Below are positions 18,130 through 25,826 of a stretch of DNA of 64,000 nucleotides, piece by piece. Every line of letters starts with the position of its first letter. Positions within the stretch are counted from its first letter, which is position 1. Under the pieces are notes generated by a model. It was not told where the DNA came from. It saw only the letters and a program-made list of their open reading frames with translations, and searched no databases. Position numbers and translations under genes: made by a program. Source of the DNA: Rhodocyclales bacterium (GTDB lineage Bacteria > Pseudomonadota > Gammaproteobacteria > Burkholderiales > Rhodocyclaceae); assembly GCA_016235025.1 (NCBI GenBank), contig JACRMV010000001.1:434001-498000 (forward strand), in the 5' to 3' direction.

Positions 18130-18144
18130 GCAAGCGCTGTGCCA
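18130..18144 (-). promoter_or_regulatory. sigma-54 (-24/-12) promoter of the transport/dehydrogenase operon
   Basis: Read on the minus strand this is TGGCAC-AGCGC-TTGC, a perfect match to the -24 and -12 elements with the required five-base spacer. It lies about 83 bases upstream of the first gene. A second identical-type promoter at 24262 heads the phaEC operon, and an NtrC-type activator is encoded at 24441. Confidence 0.85.
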
Positions 18145-18243
18145 TGCCCCGGCGGTCGCCTGCATAGCGTCGGAAAGCAGGCGGGGCAAGGGATTGGCGC
18201 TGTGAAGCGGCGCTGCGGAAATCGAAGCGGCGCCCGCGCATCG

Positions 18244-18299
18244 GAGCGGGAAGCGCTCGCGTGCGAGCGACATCGGCGATCGATGGGCGGAAAGCGCTC
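18244..18299 (-). promoter_or_regulatory. twin upstream activator sites (15 bp, 41 bp apart)
   Basis: GAGCGGGAAGCGCTC (18244-18258) and GGGCGGAAAGCGCTC (18285-18299) are imperfect palindromes, 100 to 155 bases upstream of the sigma-54 promoter. The same 15-mer occurs twice at 24387 and 24428, again 41 bases apart, upstream of the other sigma-54 promoter. They are the best candidates for binding sites of the NtrC-type regulator. Confidence 0.75.
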
Positions 18300-18383
18300 A
18301 GCCGGGCTCACACCGTTTTCGACGACACACGAGCGGAGAATGGCACTCGGAGGCCGCGCCTTTGATGGCGCACAAGCGCGCAG

Positions 18384-19325
18384 CTATCGTCCAGAGAAAG
18401 CCCGAGCCAGCGCAACGGCCGACTGCTCGATTGCCTTCCGACCGGCATCCACCACTCCACCCATGGAGAAGAATGGATGCACCATGCCGGCGTAGCTCAT
18501 CAGTTCAACGGCATTGCCTTCCCGGCGCAGCCGTTCGGCATAGGCGATGCCGTCGTCGCGCAGCGGGTCGCATTCCGCAACAATGACCAGCGCCGGTGGC
18601 AGACCCCGCAGGTCCGGCGCGATCAGCGGCGCCCAGCGCCAGTCCTGTCTATCCTCATCGCTTCTCAGGTAATGGTTGTGGAACCACAGGATGGTCCTGC
18701 GGGTCAGCAGATGTCCCTCCGCGAATTCGCGGTGCGAAGCCGAGTCTTCCCACGCTGCGGTGCGAGGATAGACTAGTAGTTGAAATCGGAGGCGGGGGAA
18801 GGCCGCGTCCCTGGCCAGAATGGCGCACACCGCCGCCAGATTGCCGCCTGAGCTGTCGCCACCGATGGCGATGCGCCCCGGATCGCCGCCCAGGCTATCG
18901 GCGTGGTGACCGACCCATCTCAAGGCAACCAGGCTGTCTTCGACCCCAGCGGGAAACTTGTGTTCAGGTGCGAGGCGGTAGGCCACCGAAACGACGATGC
19001 AATCGGCTTGCAGCGCCAGTTGCCGCGACAGGGCGTCGTAGCTGTCGAGGCAGCCCACTACGTGGCCGCCGCCATGGAGCCAGACAAGAATCGGCAGTGA
19101 CTCGCCGGTCATCCGCGGCGTGTAAATGCGCAGCGGGATGGCGCCACCGGGGCCCGGAATCTCGCGGTCGTCGCTGCTGAATACCGTCTCAGGCTTGATG
19201 TCGAGGAGCCCCGCCTTGCGGTTGTGCCAGTCTCGCGCCTCTTCCGGCGTCATTTGCCAGTATTCTGGGTTGCCCGCCTGGCGCACCCAATCCAGCACTT
19301 GGCGCACTTGCGGGTCAAGCGGCAT
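18384..19325 (-). CDS. HSL-family alpha/beta-hydrolase (esterase)
   Basis: This 313-residue enzyme has the hormone-sensitive-lipase family oxyanion motif HGGG at 84-87 and the nucleophile Ser158 in GDSSGG; aspartate and histidine (AECDPLRDD and GMVHPF) complete the triad near the C-terminus. It would hydrolyse short acyl esters. The start at 19325 overlaps the end of the CoA-transferase gene by 11 bases; a longer frame begins inside that gene. It is the last gene of the phaEC operon and may cleave oligomers or an ester precursor of the pathway substrate. Confidence 0.82.
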   Translation of the reverse strand: MPLDPQVRQVLDWVRQAGNPEYWQMTPEEARDWHNRKAGLLDIKPETVFSSDDREIPGPGGAIPLRIYTPRMTGESLPILVWLHGGGHVVGCLDSYDALSRQLALQADCIVVSVAYRLAPEHKFPAGVEDSLVALRWVGHHADSLGGDPGRIAIGGDSSGGNLAAVCAILARDAAFPRLRFQLLVYPRTAAWEDSASHREFAEGHLLTRRTILWFHNHYLRSDEDRQDWRWAPLIAPDLRGLPPALVIVAECDPLRDDGIAYAERLRREGNAVELMSYAGMVHPFFSMGGVVDAGRKAIEQSAVALARAFSGR

Positions 19326-21270
19326 GCGGCGGCGCGCCTCGGGATTGCATGGCGACGAAAGCATGCGCCTCCTCGGCGGTCTCGAAGATGTGCGGTGCGA
19401 CACGGCGCCGGGCCAGCGCTTCGCCTAGCTTCAGGCGCATGAAGGCGCTGGTCGTATAGCGGGTCGCCGTCGTGTAATAGTTCGCTTCCATGTAGCGCAC
19501 CATCGCCGCATAGGTGTCGGCCACCGTTGCGTCGAGGAGGAAGCCGTCGTAGTTCACGACCAGCGCCAGCTTGTTTCCAAAACTTTGGCAGCGCTCCTCG
19601 ACGACCCGCCGCACCCGGTCCACATCGTCGCGCGTGCGCACGTGCAGGCCCTCGAGATTGAGGAACAGGATCTTGCGCTCGGCATCGACGCTGATGCGCT
19701 CGGCCATGCCGATGCCCAGCAGGTCTTCCTCGAGCAGCATCGGCTCGTCGCGGAAGATGCGGGCATCCATGGGTATTGGATTGCGCACGATCGGCTCGAA
19801 ATCCATGTGGGCGAGGATGTCTTTGTCGACATCGATGCCCGGAGCGACCTCCACCAGTTCCATGCCTTCGGCGCCGCGGCGAAAGACGCAGCGTTCGGTG
19901 ACGTAGTAAACGCTGCGACCGCATTGCGCGGCGTAACTGCCGTTGAAGGTGATCTGGTCGACGCGGCGGACGAATTTCCGCGCACTCCCCTCCTTGACGA
20001 TGACCAGCTTGCCGTCGGTCACGGCCACCTGCAATCCGCCGGCGACGAATGTTCCGGCAAATACAAGCCGGCGGGCATTCTGGCTGATGTTGATGAAGCC
20101 GCCCGCTCCCGCCAACCGGTTGCCGAAGCGACTGACATTGACGTTGCCTTGCGCGTCCACCTGGGCCAGACCAAGACATGCCATGTCCAGGCCACCTCCG
20201 TCGTAGAAGTCGAACTGCTGTGCCTGCTGGATCACTGCGTCGGTATTCACGGCAGCACCGAAATCCAGTCCCGTCTGCGGGATGCCGCCGATGACTCCCG
20301 GTTCGGCCGTCAAGGTGACATAGCCCAGTACCCTCTCTTCATGGGCCACGGCAGCGACGCCCTCGGGCATGCCGATGCCGAGATTCACCACGCCGCCCAT
20401 CGGCAGGTCGAAGGCGCAGCGACGCGCAATGACCTTGCGCTCGCTCAACGCCATGGTTCCGAGTGAATCCAGCGGCAACCTGAGTTCGCCGGAATACGCC
20501 GGATTGTACGAAGTACCGAAGGTCTGCCGATGGTTTTCCGGACGGGCCACCACCACGCAGTCCACCAGCACGCCGGGAATCTGCACTTGGCGCGGATTCA
20601 GGCTGCCGGTTGCCGATACGCGCTCGACCTGGGCGATGACGAAGCCATTGGAATTCTTCGCCGCCATGGCCAGAGCCAGGTTGTCGAGGGTCAGCGCTTC
20701 GCGTTCCATGGTGATGTTGCCGCTCAGGTCCGCAGTCGTCCCCCGGATCAACGCCACCGTGATCGGAAATGCCTTGTAGAAGAGCCACTCCTCGCCCTCG
20801 ATCTGCATCAGCGTCACCAGATCGTCCCGGGTGCGGGCGTTGATCTTGCCGCCGTCCTGCCGCGGATCGACGAAGGTGTGCAGACCGACCTTGGTGAGGC
20901 AACCGGCGCGATGGCCGGCAATGTCGCGAAACAGTTGCGACAGCGTGCCGAGCGGAAGGTTGTAGGCTTCGATCTGACCGCTCACGGCGAGTTCGGCCAG
21001 TTTCGGCACCAAACCCCAGTGCCCGCCGACCGCACGCTTCAGCAATCCCTCGCGGGCAAGGCGATTCAGCCCACGTTCCTTGCCATCGCCAGGCGCCGCG
21101 GCGAATACCAGGGTCAGCCCGCGCGGATTTCCGGATTCGCGGAATCGCGTCTCCAAAGCCTCGATCAGTTCCTCCGGCGTACCGCTGCCGACAAAACCCG
21201 AGCACGCAACCGTGTCGCCATCGCGAATGATGGCGACGGCTTCGGCGGCGGACACGATCTTGTTCTTCAC
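19315..21270 (-). CDS. acyl-CoA:acetate/3-ketoacid-type CoA-transferase (family I, YdiF-like)
   Basis: This 651-residue protein fuses both halves of a family I CoA-transferase, as in YdiF and propionate CoA-transferase: an N-terminal glycine motif (GFVGSGTPEELI) and a C-terminal half with the catalytic glutamate at 323 in TAEPGVIGG, which forms the CoA thioester. It would activate a short carboxylic or hydroxy acid at the expense of acetyl-CoA or similar. The start is a GTG at 21270 overlapping the hydrolase stop (GTGA). Together with PhaEC it could feed hydroxyacyl-CoA into polyester. Confidence 0.85.
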   Translation of the reverse strand: MKNKIVSAAEAVAIIRDGDTVACSGFVGSGTPEELIEALETRFRESGNPRGLTLVFAAAPGDGKERGLNRLAREGLLKRAVGGHWGLVPKLAELAVSGQIEAYNLPLGTLSQLFRDIAGHRAGCLTKVGLHTFVDPRQDGGKINARTRDDLVTLMQIEGEEWLFYKAFPITVALIRGTTADLSGNITMEREALTLDNLALAMAAKNSNGFVIAQVERVSATGSLNPRQVQIPGVLVDCVVVARPENHRQTFGTSYNPAYSGELRLPLDSLGTMALSERKVIARRCAFDLPMGGVVNLGIGMPEGVAAVAHEERVLGYVTLTAEPGVIGGIPQTGLDFGAAVNTDAVIQQAQQFDFYDGGGLDMACLGLAQVDAQGNVNVSRFGNRLAGAGGFINISQNARRLVFAGTFVAGGLQVAVTDGKLVIVKEGSARKFVRRVDQITFNGSYAAQCGRSVYYVTERCVFRRGAEGMELVEVAPGIDVDKDILAHMDFEPIVRNPIPMDARIFRDEPMLLEEDLLGIGMAERISVDAERKILFLNLEGLHVRTRDDVDRVRRVVEERCQSFGNKLALVVNYDGFLLDATVADTYAAMVRYMEANYYTTATRYTTSAFMRLKLGEALARRRVAPHIFETAEEAHAFVAMQSRGAPPHAA

Positions 21271-22217
21271 GGCAGTCTTGCCGAGGGTCGCGGTCCTGAG
21301 CAACGCGCACCGTCGGCAAGCAGGAACTCGGCGATCGGCGCGATCTGCGCCTCGCTCATCAAGGCCGGCGCATGCCCACAGCCGGGGATTTCGATGGTGC
21401 TGACGCGGCAGCGGATCGCCGGGGCATGACGGCGCGCCATTTCCTCCACCGTGTTCCGCTGAAGAAGATCGGAATGCTCGCCGCGCAGGATGAGCACCGG
21501 ACAGCCGACCCGATCCCAAACCTGCCACAGGGAGATATCCAGCATCAGAGGCCACGAGAAACGCCGAGCGATGGCCGGGTCGTGATGCAGGCGCAGGCTG
21601 CCGTCGTCGGTTGCCACGGCGCTGTGCCGCGCCAGGTGCCGCCACTGCTCGCCGGTCAGGCTTCCGAAAGGTGCGTGAATCCGACGCAGATGGTCTTCGA
21701 CCTCCTCGATATGCTCGAAGCGCGGAGAAATGCCGACGTAACTGCCGATGCGGTGCAGCGCCATTGCCGGCACGCGCGCTCCAAAATCGTTGAGGACGAG
21801 CCGCCGGATCGGCGAGCCGGCCTCGGCGGCGAGCTGCATGCCGATGAAGCCGCCCAGCGAAGTCCCGATCCAGTCCACCTCGCTCGCACCGATCCTGGCG
21901 ATCAGCGCACCCATCACGCTGGCATACAGCGGCAGGTCGTAATGCTCGGGAGTGCGTATCCACTCGCTGCGCCCGCGCCCCGGCAGATCCGGCGCGAGAA
22001 CGCGGCAGCCGCGCGCGGCAAGCGCCTGCGCCAGGTTGTCGAAATCCCGCCCGTTGCGCGTCAGTCCGTGGGCGCAGATCACCGCCCGCGCGGCCTGCGG
22101 CGAGCCCCATTCCGTATAGGCCACGCGCGAAAATCCGTGCGGTCCGCGGACGATGAATTCGCCGAGTTGCGGCGTCATGACGGGCGGTCCGGCTGTCGCC
22201 TTATTAATGTGGAACAC
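21267..22217 (-). CDS. alpha/beta-hydrolase (esterase, lactonase or depolymerase-like)
   Basis: This protein (316 residues from GTG 22217, or 303 from ATG 22178) shows a classical alpha/beta-hydrolase triad: nucleophile in GTSLGG, acid in the RGEHSDLL region and histidine in GCGHAPAL. The PDLPGRGRSEW segment is typical. No strong ribosome-binding site decides between the two starts. It heads a three-gene overlapping run with the CoA-transferase and HSL esterase. A role in cleaving hydroxyacid oligomers or a lactone fits the neighbourhood but is inference. Confidence 0.75.
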   Translation of the reverse strand: MFHINKATAGPPVMTPQLGEFIVRGPHGFSRVAYTEWGSPQAARAVICAHGLTRNGRDFDNLAQALAARGCRVLAPDLPGRGRSEWIRTPEHYDLPLYASVMGALIARIGASEVDWIGTSLGGFIGMQLAAEAGSPIRRLVLNDFGARVPAMALHRIGSYVGISPRFEHIEEVEDHLRRIHAPFGSLTGEQWRHLARHSAVATDDGSLRLHHDPAIARRFSWPLMLDISLWQVWDRVGCPVLILRGEHSDLLQRNTVEEMARRHAPAIRCRVSTIEIPGCGHAPALMSEAQIAPIAEFLLADGARCSGPRPSARLP

Positions 22218-22360
22218 CCGTTGCGAAGTCCCTGAAAATGATCGAGCGAAGCGAGCTGAATAGTCGTCCCCGCCCCGGGGCGGGGATCGAGGGGTGGGGG
22301 GCGATCAATTCGCTTTTCGCGTGTTTCATCATCAGGGGTGCAGTCGCAACTGAATGAGCG
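22218..22360. other. gap between phaC and the hydrolase gene
   Basis: This 143-base gap holds a perfect GC palindrome around 22268-22285 (CCCCGCCCC facing GGGGCGGGG). It has no T-run and almost no loop, so it is a weak terminator candidate. No sigma-54 site is visible, so the downstream genes are probably read from the phaE promoter. Confidence 0.35.
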
Positions 22361-23455
22361 TTAGCACCGCTCACGTAGCCAATCGACGATGCCCTTGCCG
22401 ACTATGCCCTGGGACTTGCCGCTGACGAACACGCCGACGTGGCCGCCCGGCAACGCAATCTCCGAGTAATCCTTGGTTCCGACGAGCGGAGCAAGTGCCT
22501 TCGAGCAACTCGGCGGGATGATGTGGTCGTCGAGGGCATAGACGTTCAGGACGGGCATCGTGAGCCTGGAGAGATCAACCGGACGTCCGTCCAGGGTGAA
22601 CTCACCCTTTACCAGGCGATTCTGCTGATACAGCTCGATCAGCCACTGCTTGGCCGCCTCGCCCGGATGGTGGGGCCGGTCGGCGAGCCACTTCTCCATG
22701 CGCAGGAAGTTCATCAACTTGTCTTCGCTGTCAAAGACATCGAGCATGTCCACGTTGTACTTGGTCAGGCTCTTCACCGGCGTGAGCATGGAGAACACCA
22801 TGCCCATGAACTGCCCTGGCACGTAACCGAAGGCATCGACGATGCGGTCGATGTCCTCGGCGTCGAGACTGCGCGTCCACACGTTGAGGAAACCGCGCTC
22901 GATGCGTTCCTCCTCGACGTCCGCATGGAAGTCCACCGGGGTAATGGTGACAATGAGATTCTTCACCTTCTCCGGATGCAGCGCCGCATGGCAGAGCGTG
23001 AACACCCCACCCTCGCAGATGCCGAGGACGTTGATCGCGTCGATGCCGTGGCGCGCGCGGATGAAGTCGACGCAGCCGTCGAGGTAGCCGTCGATGTAGT
23101 CCTCCAGCGACTGCCAGCGATCGGCCCGGCCCGGATTGCCCCAGTCGACCGCGTAAACGTCCACTCCCTGATTGAGCAGGTTGCGGATCAGCGAGCGGTC
23201 TTCCTGCAGGTCGGCCATGGTATAGCGGCCGATGAGACCGTAGACGACGAGAACCGGCAGCCGCAGCGACGGCTCCCGTGTCGGCAGGTAGCGATAGAGC
23301 GTGGTCTTGTCCTGGCGCAGCACGGCTTCCTTCGGCGTCGTGGCAATTTGCACATCGTCGTCCTTGATCTGCGCCAGCATTTTCGCGCCGTCGGCAATCC
23401 GGCGATTGCTCTCGGCCATTTCCTTCAGGTACTGCTCCGCGGAAAACTTCAGCAT
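22361..23455 (-). CDS. phaC: class III polyhydroxyalkanoate synthase, catalytic subunit PhaC
   Basis: This 364-residue protein matches class III PhaC in length and sequence. The lipase-box-like GICEGG places the nucleophilic cysteine at 147, with the aspartate at about 309-310 (YALDDH) and His339 (GGHVGVF) completing the triad. It polymerises (R)-hydroxyacyl-CoA into polyester granules and needs PhaE. Its ATG overlaps the phaE end by seven bases. Most betaproteobacteria use class I PhaC alone, so a plasmid-borne class III pair in a sigma-54 operon stands out. Confidence 0.9.
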   Translation of the reverse strand: MLKFSAEQYLKEMAESNRRIADGAKMLAQIKDDDVQIATTPKEAVLRQDKTTLYRYLPTREPSLRLPVLVVYGLIGRYTMADLQEDRSLIRNLLNQGVDVYAVDWGNPGRADRWQSLEDYIDGYLDGCVDFIRARHGIDAINVLGICEGGVFTLCHAALHPEKVKNLIVTITPVDFHADVEEERIERGFLNVWTRSLDAEDIDRIVDAFGYVPGQFMGMVFSMLTPVKSLTKYNVDMLDVFDSEDKLMNFLRMEKWLADRPHHPGEAAKQWLIELYQQNRLVKGEFTLDGRPVDLSRLTMPVLNVYALDDHIIPPSCSKALAPLVGTKDYSEIALPGGHVGVFVSGKSQGIVGKGIVDWLRERC

Positions 23456-24195
23456 CCCACCACCCCCCTGCCTTGTCCCGTGACCGGCGTCGCGGAATCC
23501 CGACGCTTGAGCGCTCTCAGTTCCCGCCGCAATTCGTGCACCGTACGCGACAAATCGTCGAGCTCGCCGCGGCCGGGAATCTGGTGAATTTCGCAGAACT
23601 CCTCGGCGAGCTCGCGCAAACTGAGCCGGTAATCCATCGCGCTGCGCAGGAGCCGCTTCTGGGTCTGCAGGAACTCATCCGTGCGTTGCGTTTCGAGCAG
23701 GCACTGGTTGGCGATGGCCAACCAGTGATCGAGTCCTTTGCGCCAACTGTCGATGAGCGGCCCCCCATCGGCCTCGGCCTTGGCGAGCTCGACGAGAAAG
23801 CGGCGATGCGCTTCCTGCCACGCCTTGTCCAGCAGACCCCGATGCGCTGCGCTCGCGTTGCGCATTTCGAGCCAGGCGCCGTAACTGCGCATGGACTTGC
23901 GGTCCGCGTCCCAGAGCGTGGCAAAAGAAGGGCTTTCGTTGGCTCGACCGACAAGCCCTTCAAGGCCGCCGCCGGTCGGAGCCACCAGCGGATCGGTGGG
24001 GTCTTCGATGGCATCGGACTGAGCGGGCAGAATCCTGGCCAAGGTGAGCCATAACATGTAGGAGCGCCACAACTCCGCCGCCTGGCTTGCGTTGCCCGGC
24101 TGATCGGAAACTGAGGGAAAGGAGCGGAATGCAGTCCTTTGGCGTTCCAGCCACTCTGCCAACAGGCTGTTCGCCTTCTCATAATTGAAACTCAT
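23449..24195 (-). CDS. phaE: class III polyhydroxyalkanoate synthase subunit PhaE
   Basis: This 248-residue protein is mostly helical and ends in the PhaE C-terminal pattern RGELDDLSRTVHELRRELRAL, a short coiled coil. Pairing with a directly downstream, overlapping phaC confirms it. It is smaller than typical PhaE (about 350) but keeps both ends. It activates PhaC and tethers it to granules. It is the first gene after the sigma-54 promoter at 24262. Confidence 0.85.
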   Translation of the reverse strand: MSFNYEKANSLLAEWLERQRTAFRSFPSVSDQPGNASQAAELWRSYMLWLTLARILPAQSDAIEDPTDPLVAPTGGGLEGLVGRANESPSFATLWDADRKSMRSYGAWLEMRNASAAHRGLLDKAWQEAHRRFLVELAKAEADGGPLIDSWRKGLDHWLAIANQCLLETQRTDEFLQTQKRLLRSAMDYRLSLRELAEEFCEIHQIPGRGELDDLSRTVHELRRELRALKRRDSATPVTGQGRGVVGC

Positions 24196-24261
24196 CGCGT
24201 CGTCACCCCCATAACCGCCCCGTTCAGGTCAATGTTCGATTCGCCAACGAGAAGCCCTATC

Positions 24262-24276
24262 GCAAGCGGTGTGCCA
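24262..24276 (-). promoter_or_regulatory. sigma-54 (-24/-12) promoter of the phaEC operon
   Basis: On the minus strand this reads TGGCAC-ACCGC-TTGC, again a perfect match with five-base spacing. It lies about 67 bases before the phaE start and 111 bases downstream of the nearer 15-bp activator site. Confidence 0.85.
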
Positions 24277-24386
24277 CCTCTTGGCGGCGTTTGGCAGGGT
24301 GGGCTGAAAGCGAGGCGGGGCGCCGCTTTCGCACCGGAGAACTGTCCGCCGGCTGACGACCTGCGGGAGCGTGCGTGCGCGCCGCC

Positions 24387-24442
24387 GAGCGGAAAGCGCG
24401 CCGCGGCGAGCGGCGCCGACGCCGATTGAGCGGAAAGCGCTC
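24387..24442 (-). promoter_or_regulatory. twin upstream activator sites (15 bp, 41 bp apart)
   Basis: GAGCGGAAAGCGCGC (24387-24401) and GAGCGGAAAGCGCTC (24428-24442) repeat the pair seen at 18244 and 18285 with exactly the same 41-base step, about four helical turns. The outer site overlaps the stop codon of the regulator gene, so the site may be partly fixed by coding constraint. Confidence 0.75.
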
Positions 24443-25826
24443 AGTCGATGCCGAGGCGCTTCAGCCTGCGCTTGAAGGCGTGGCGCGAAATGCCCAGGCG
24501 ATCGGCGGCGCGCCCCTTGTGGCCGGCGCAGTCGCGCAAGGCCCCGAGTATCATTTCACGCTCGGCGTCAGCAAGGGTGGCGTTGATCGATCCGACGTCC
24601 GGCGGGTGAGGCGTGCTCGCCGGCAAGCTTGGCGGCTGCATTGCCGGCGCAATCGCTGCGGGTGGCGGGGCGATTTCCGCAGGCAGGTCGGCGATGCCGA
24701 TATCGCGCCCGGGCAGAAGGATGGTCAGGCGTTCGATCAGGTTCTTCAGCTCGCGCACGTTGCCCGGCCACCGGTAGGCGGCGAGCAAGGCGCCCGCCGA
24801 GTCGGCGATGCGAATCGGACGTACGCCTTCCTCGTGGGCATAGTGATGGGCGAAATGCGCGGCCAGTTGCACGACATCCTCACCCCGTGTGCGCAAGGCC
24901 GGAACCTTCAGGCACATGACATTGAGGCGGTAGTAGAGATCCTCGCGGAAACGTCCGGCGGCCACCTCCGCCGCCAGGTCGCGGTTCGTCGCGGCTACCA
25001 CGCGGACATCGGCATGCAGCGAGCGCGTCGAGCCGACGGGCCGATACTGGCCGTCTTCCAGAAAGTGCAGCAGCTTGGCCTGAAGACCGAGAGGCATTTC
25101 CCCGATCTCGTCGAGGAAAAGCGTGCCCTTGTCGGCCAGACTGACCAGTCCGACGCGGCGCTGATGAGCGCCGGTGTAAGCGCCCTTTTCCGCACCGAAG
25201 AGTTCCGCTTCAATTAATTGTTCCGGCAGCGACGCGCAGTTGATCTCGATAAAGGTCCCCGCGGCACGGGCGCTGCCCGCATGAATGGCCTTGGCCACGA
25301 GCGCCTTGCCGGTGCCGGATTCGCCGAGCACCAGGATTCGCGTGGTACTGCTGGCCGAAATCCGCTCGACGGTTGCGGCCAGTTCGCGCATCGGCGCGCT
25401 CGCGCCGACCAGCCCGGTGTTGCGCAATGCGGCACGGCGATGGAAATCGATTTCGATGGCCATCTGGCCGCGTTCGAGAACAGTGCGTATGGTATGCAGC
25501 AGGTCGTCGAGATCGAAGGGCTTGGTCAGGTAGTCGGCCGCTCCCATTTTCACCGCCTTGACCGCCGCCCGCGTGTCGCCGAGGGCCGAGATCATGATCA
25601 CCTGCGGGCCGCCGTTGCTTGGCTGCATCGCTTCGAGGACTTCTAGCCCTGTCTTGTCGGGCAGGCGCAGATCGAGCAGCACGAGATCGGGCCGCAGGTC
25701 CGCCATGGCTTTCAGTCCGGCCAGCGCGGTGGCGGCACCGTGCACCGTGTAGCCTTCTTCTTCGAGCGCGAAGGTGAGCGAACTGACGAGGCTGCTCTCG
25801 TCGTCGATGATCAGGATGGTTGGCAT
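24441..25826 (-). CDS. NtrC-family sigma-54-dependent response regulator
   Basis: This 461-residue protein has a receiver domain with phospho-acceptor Asp52 (LLDLRLPDK), a central AAA+ domain with GESGTGKA, the GAYTGA loop that contacts sigma-54, FLDEIGEM and RFREDLYYRLNV, and a C-terminal Fis-type helix-turn-helix (KGRAADRLGISRHAFKRRL). It is adjacent to the two perfect sigma-54 promoters, which makes it their likely activator. It overlaps the histidine kinase gene by 16 bases and has no separate ribosome-binding site, so it is translated by coupling. Confidence 0.9.
   Translation of the reverse strand: MPTILIIDDESSLVSSLTFALEEEGYTVHGAATALAGLKAMADLRPDLVLLDLRLPDKTGLEVLEAMQPSNGGPQVIMISALGDTRAAVKAVKMGAADYLTKPFDLDDLLHTIRTVLERGQMAIEIDFHRRAALRNTGLVGASAPMRELAATVERISASSTTRILVLGESGTGKALVAKAIHAGSARAAGTFIEINCASLPEQLIEAELFGAEKGAYTGAHQRRVGLVSLADKGTLFLDEIGEMPLGLQAKLLHFLEDGQYRPVGSTRSLHADVRVVAATNRDLAAEVAAGRFREDLYYRLNVMCLKVPALRTRGEDVVQLAAHFAHHYAHEEGVRPIRIADSAGALLAAYRWPGNVRELKNLIERLTILLPGRDIGIADLPAEIAPPPAAIAPAMQPPSLPASTPHPPDVGSINATLADAEREMILGALRDCAGHKGRAADRLGISRHAFKRRLKRLGID

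Noticed and set aside
19585-22235. Several + strand frames of 280-300 codons
   Set aside because: They are opposite the CoA-transferase and hydrolase genes and show no protein-family signal.
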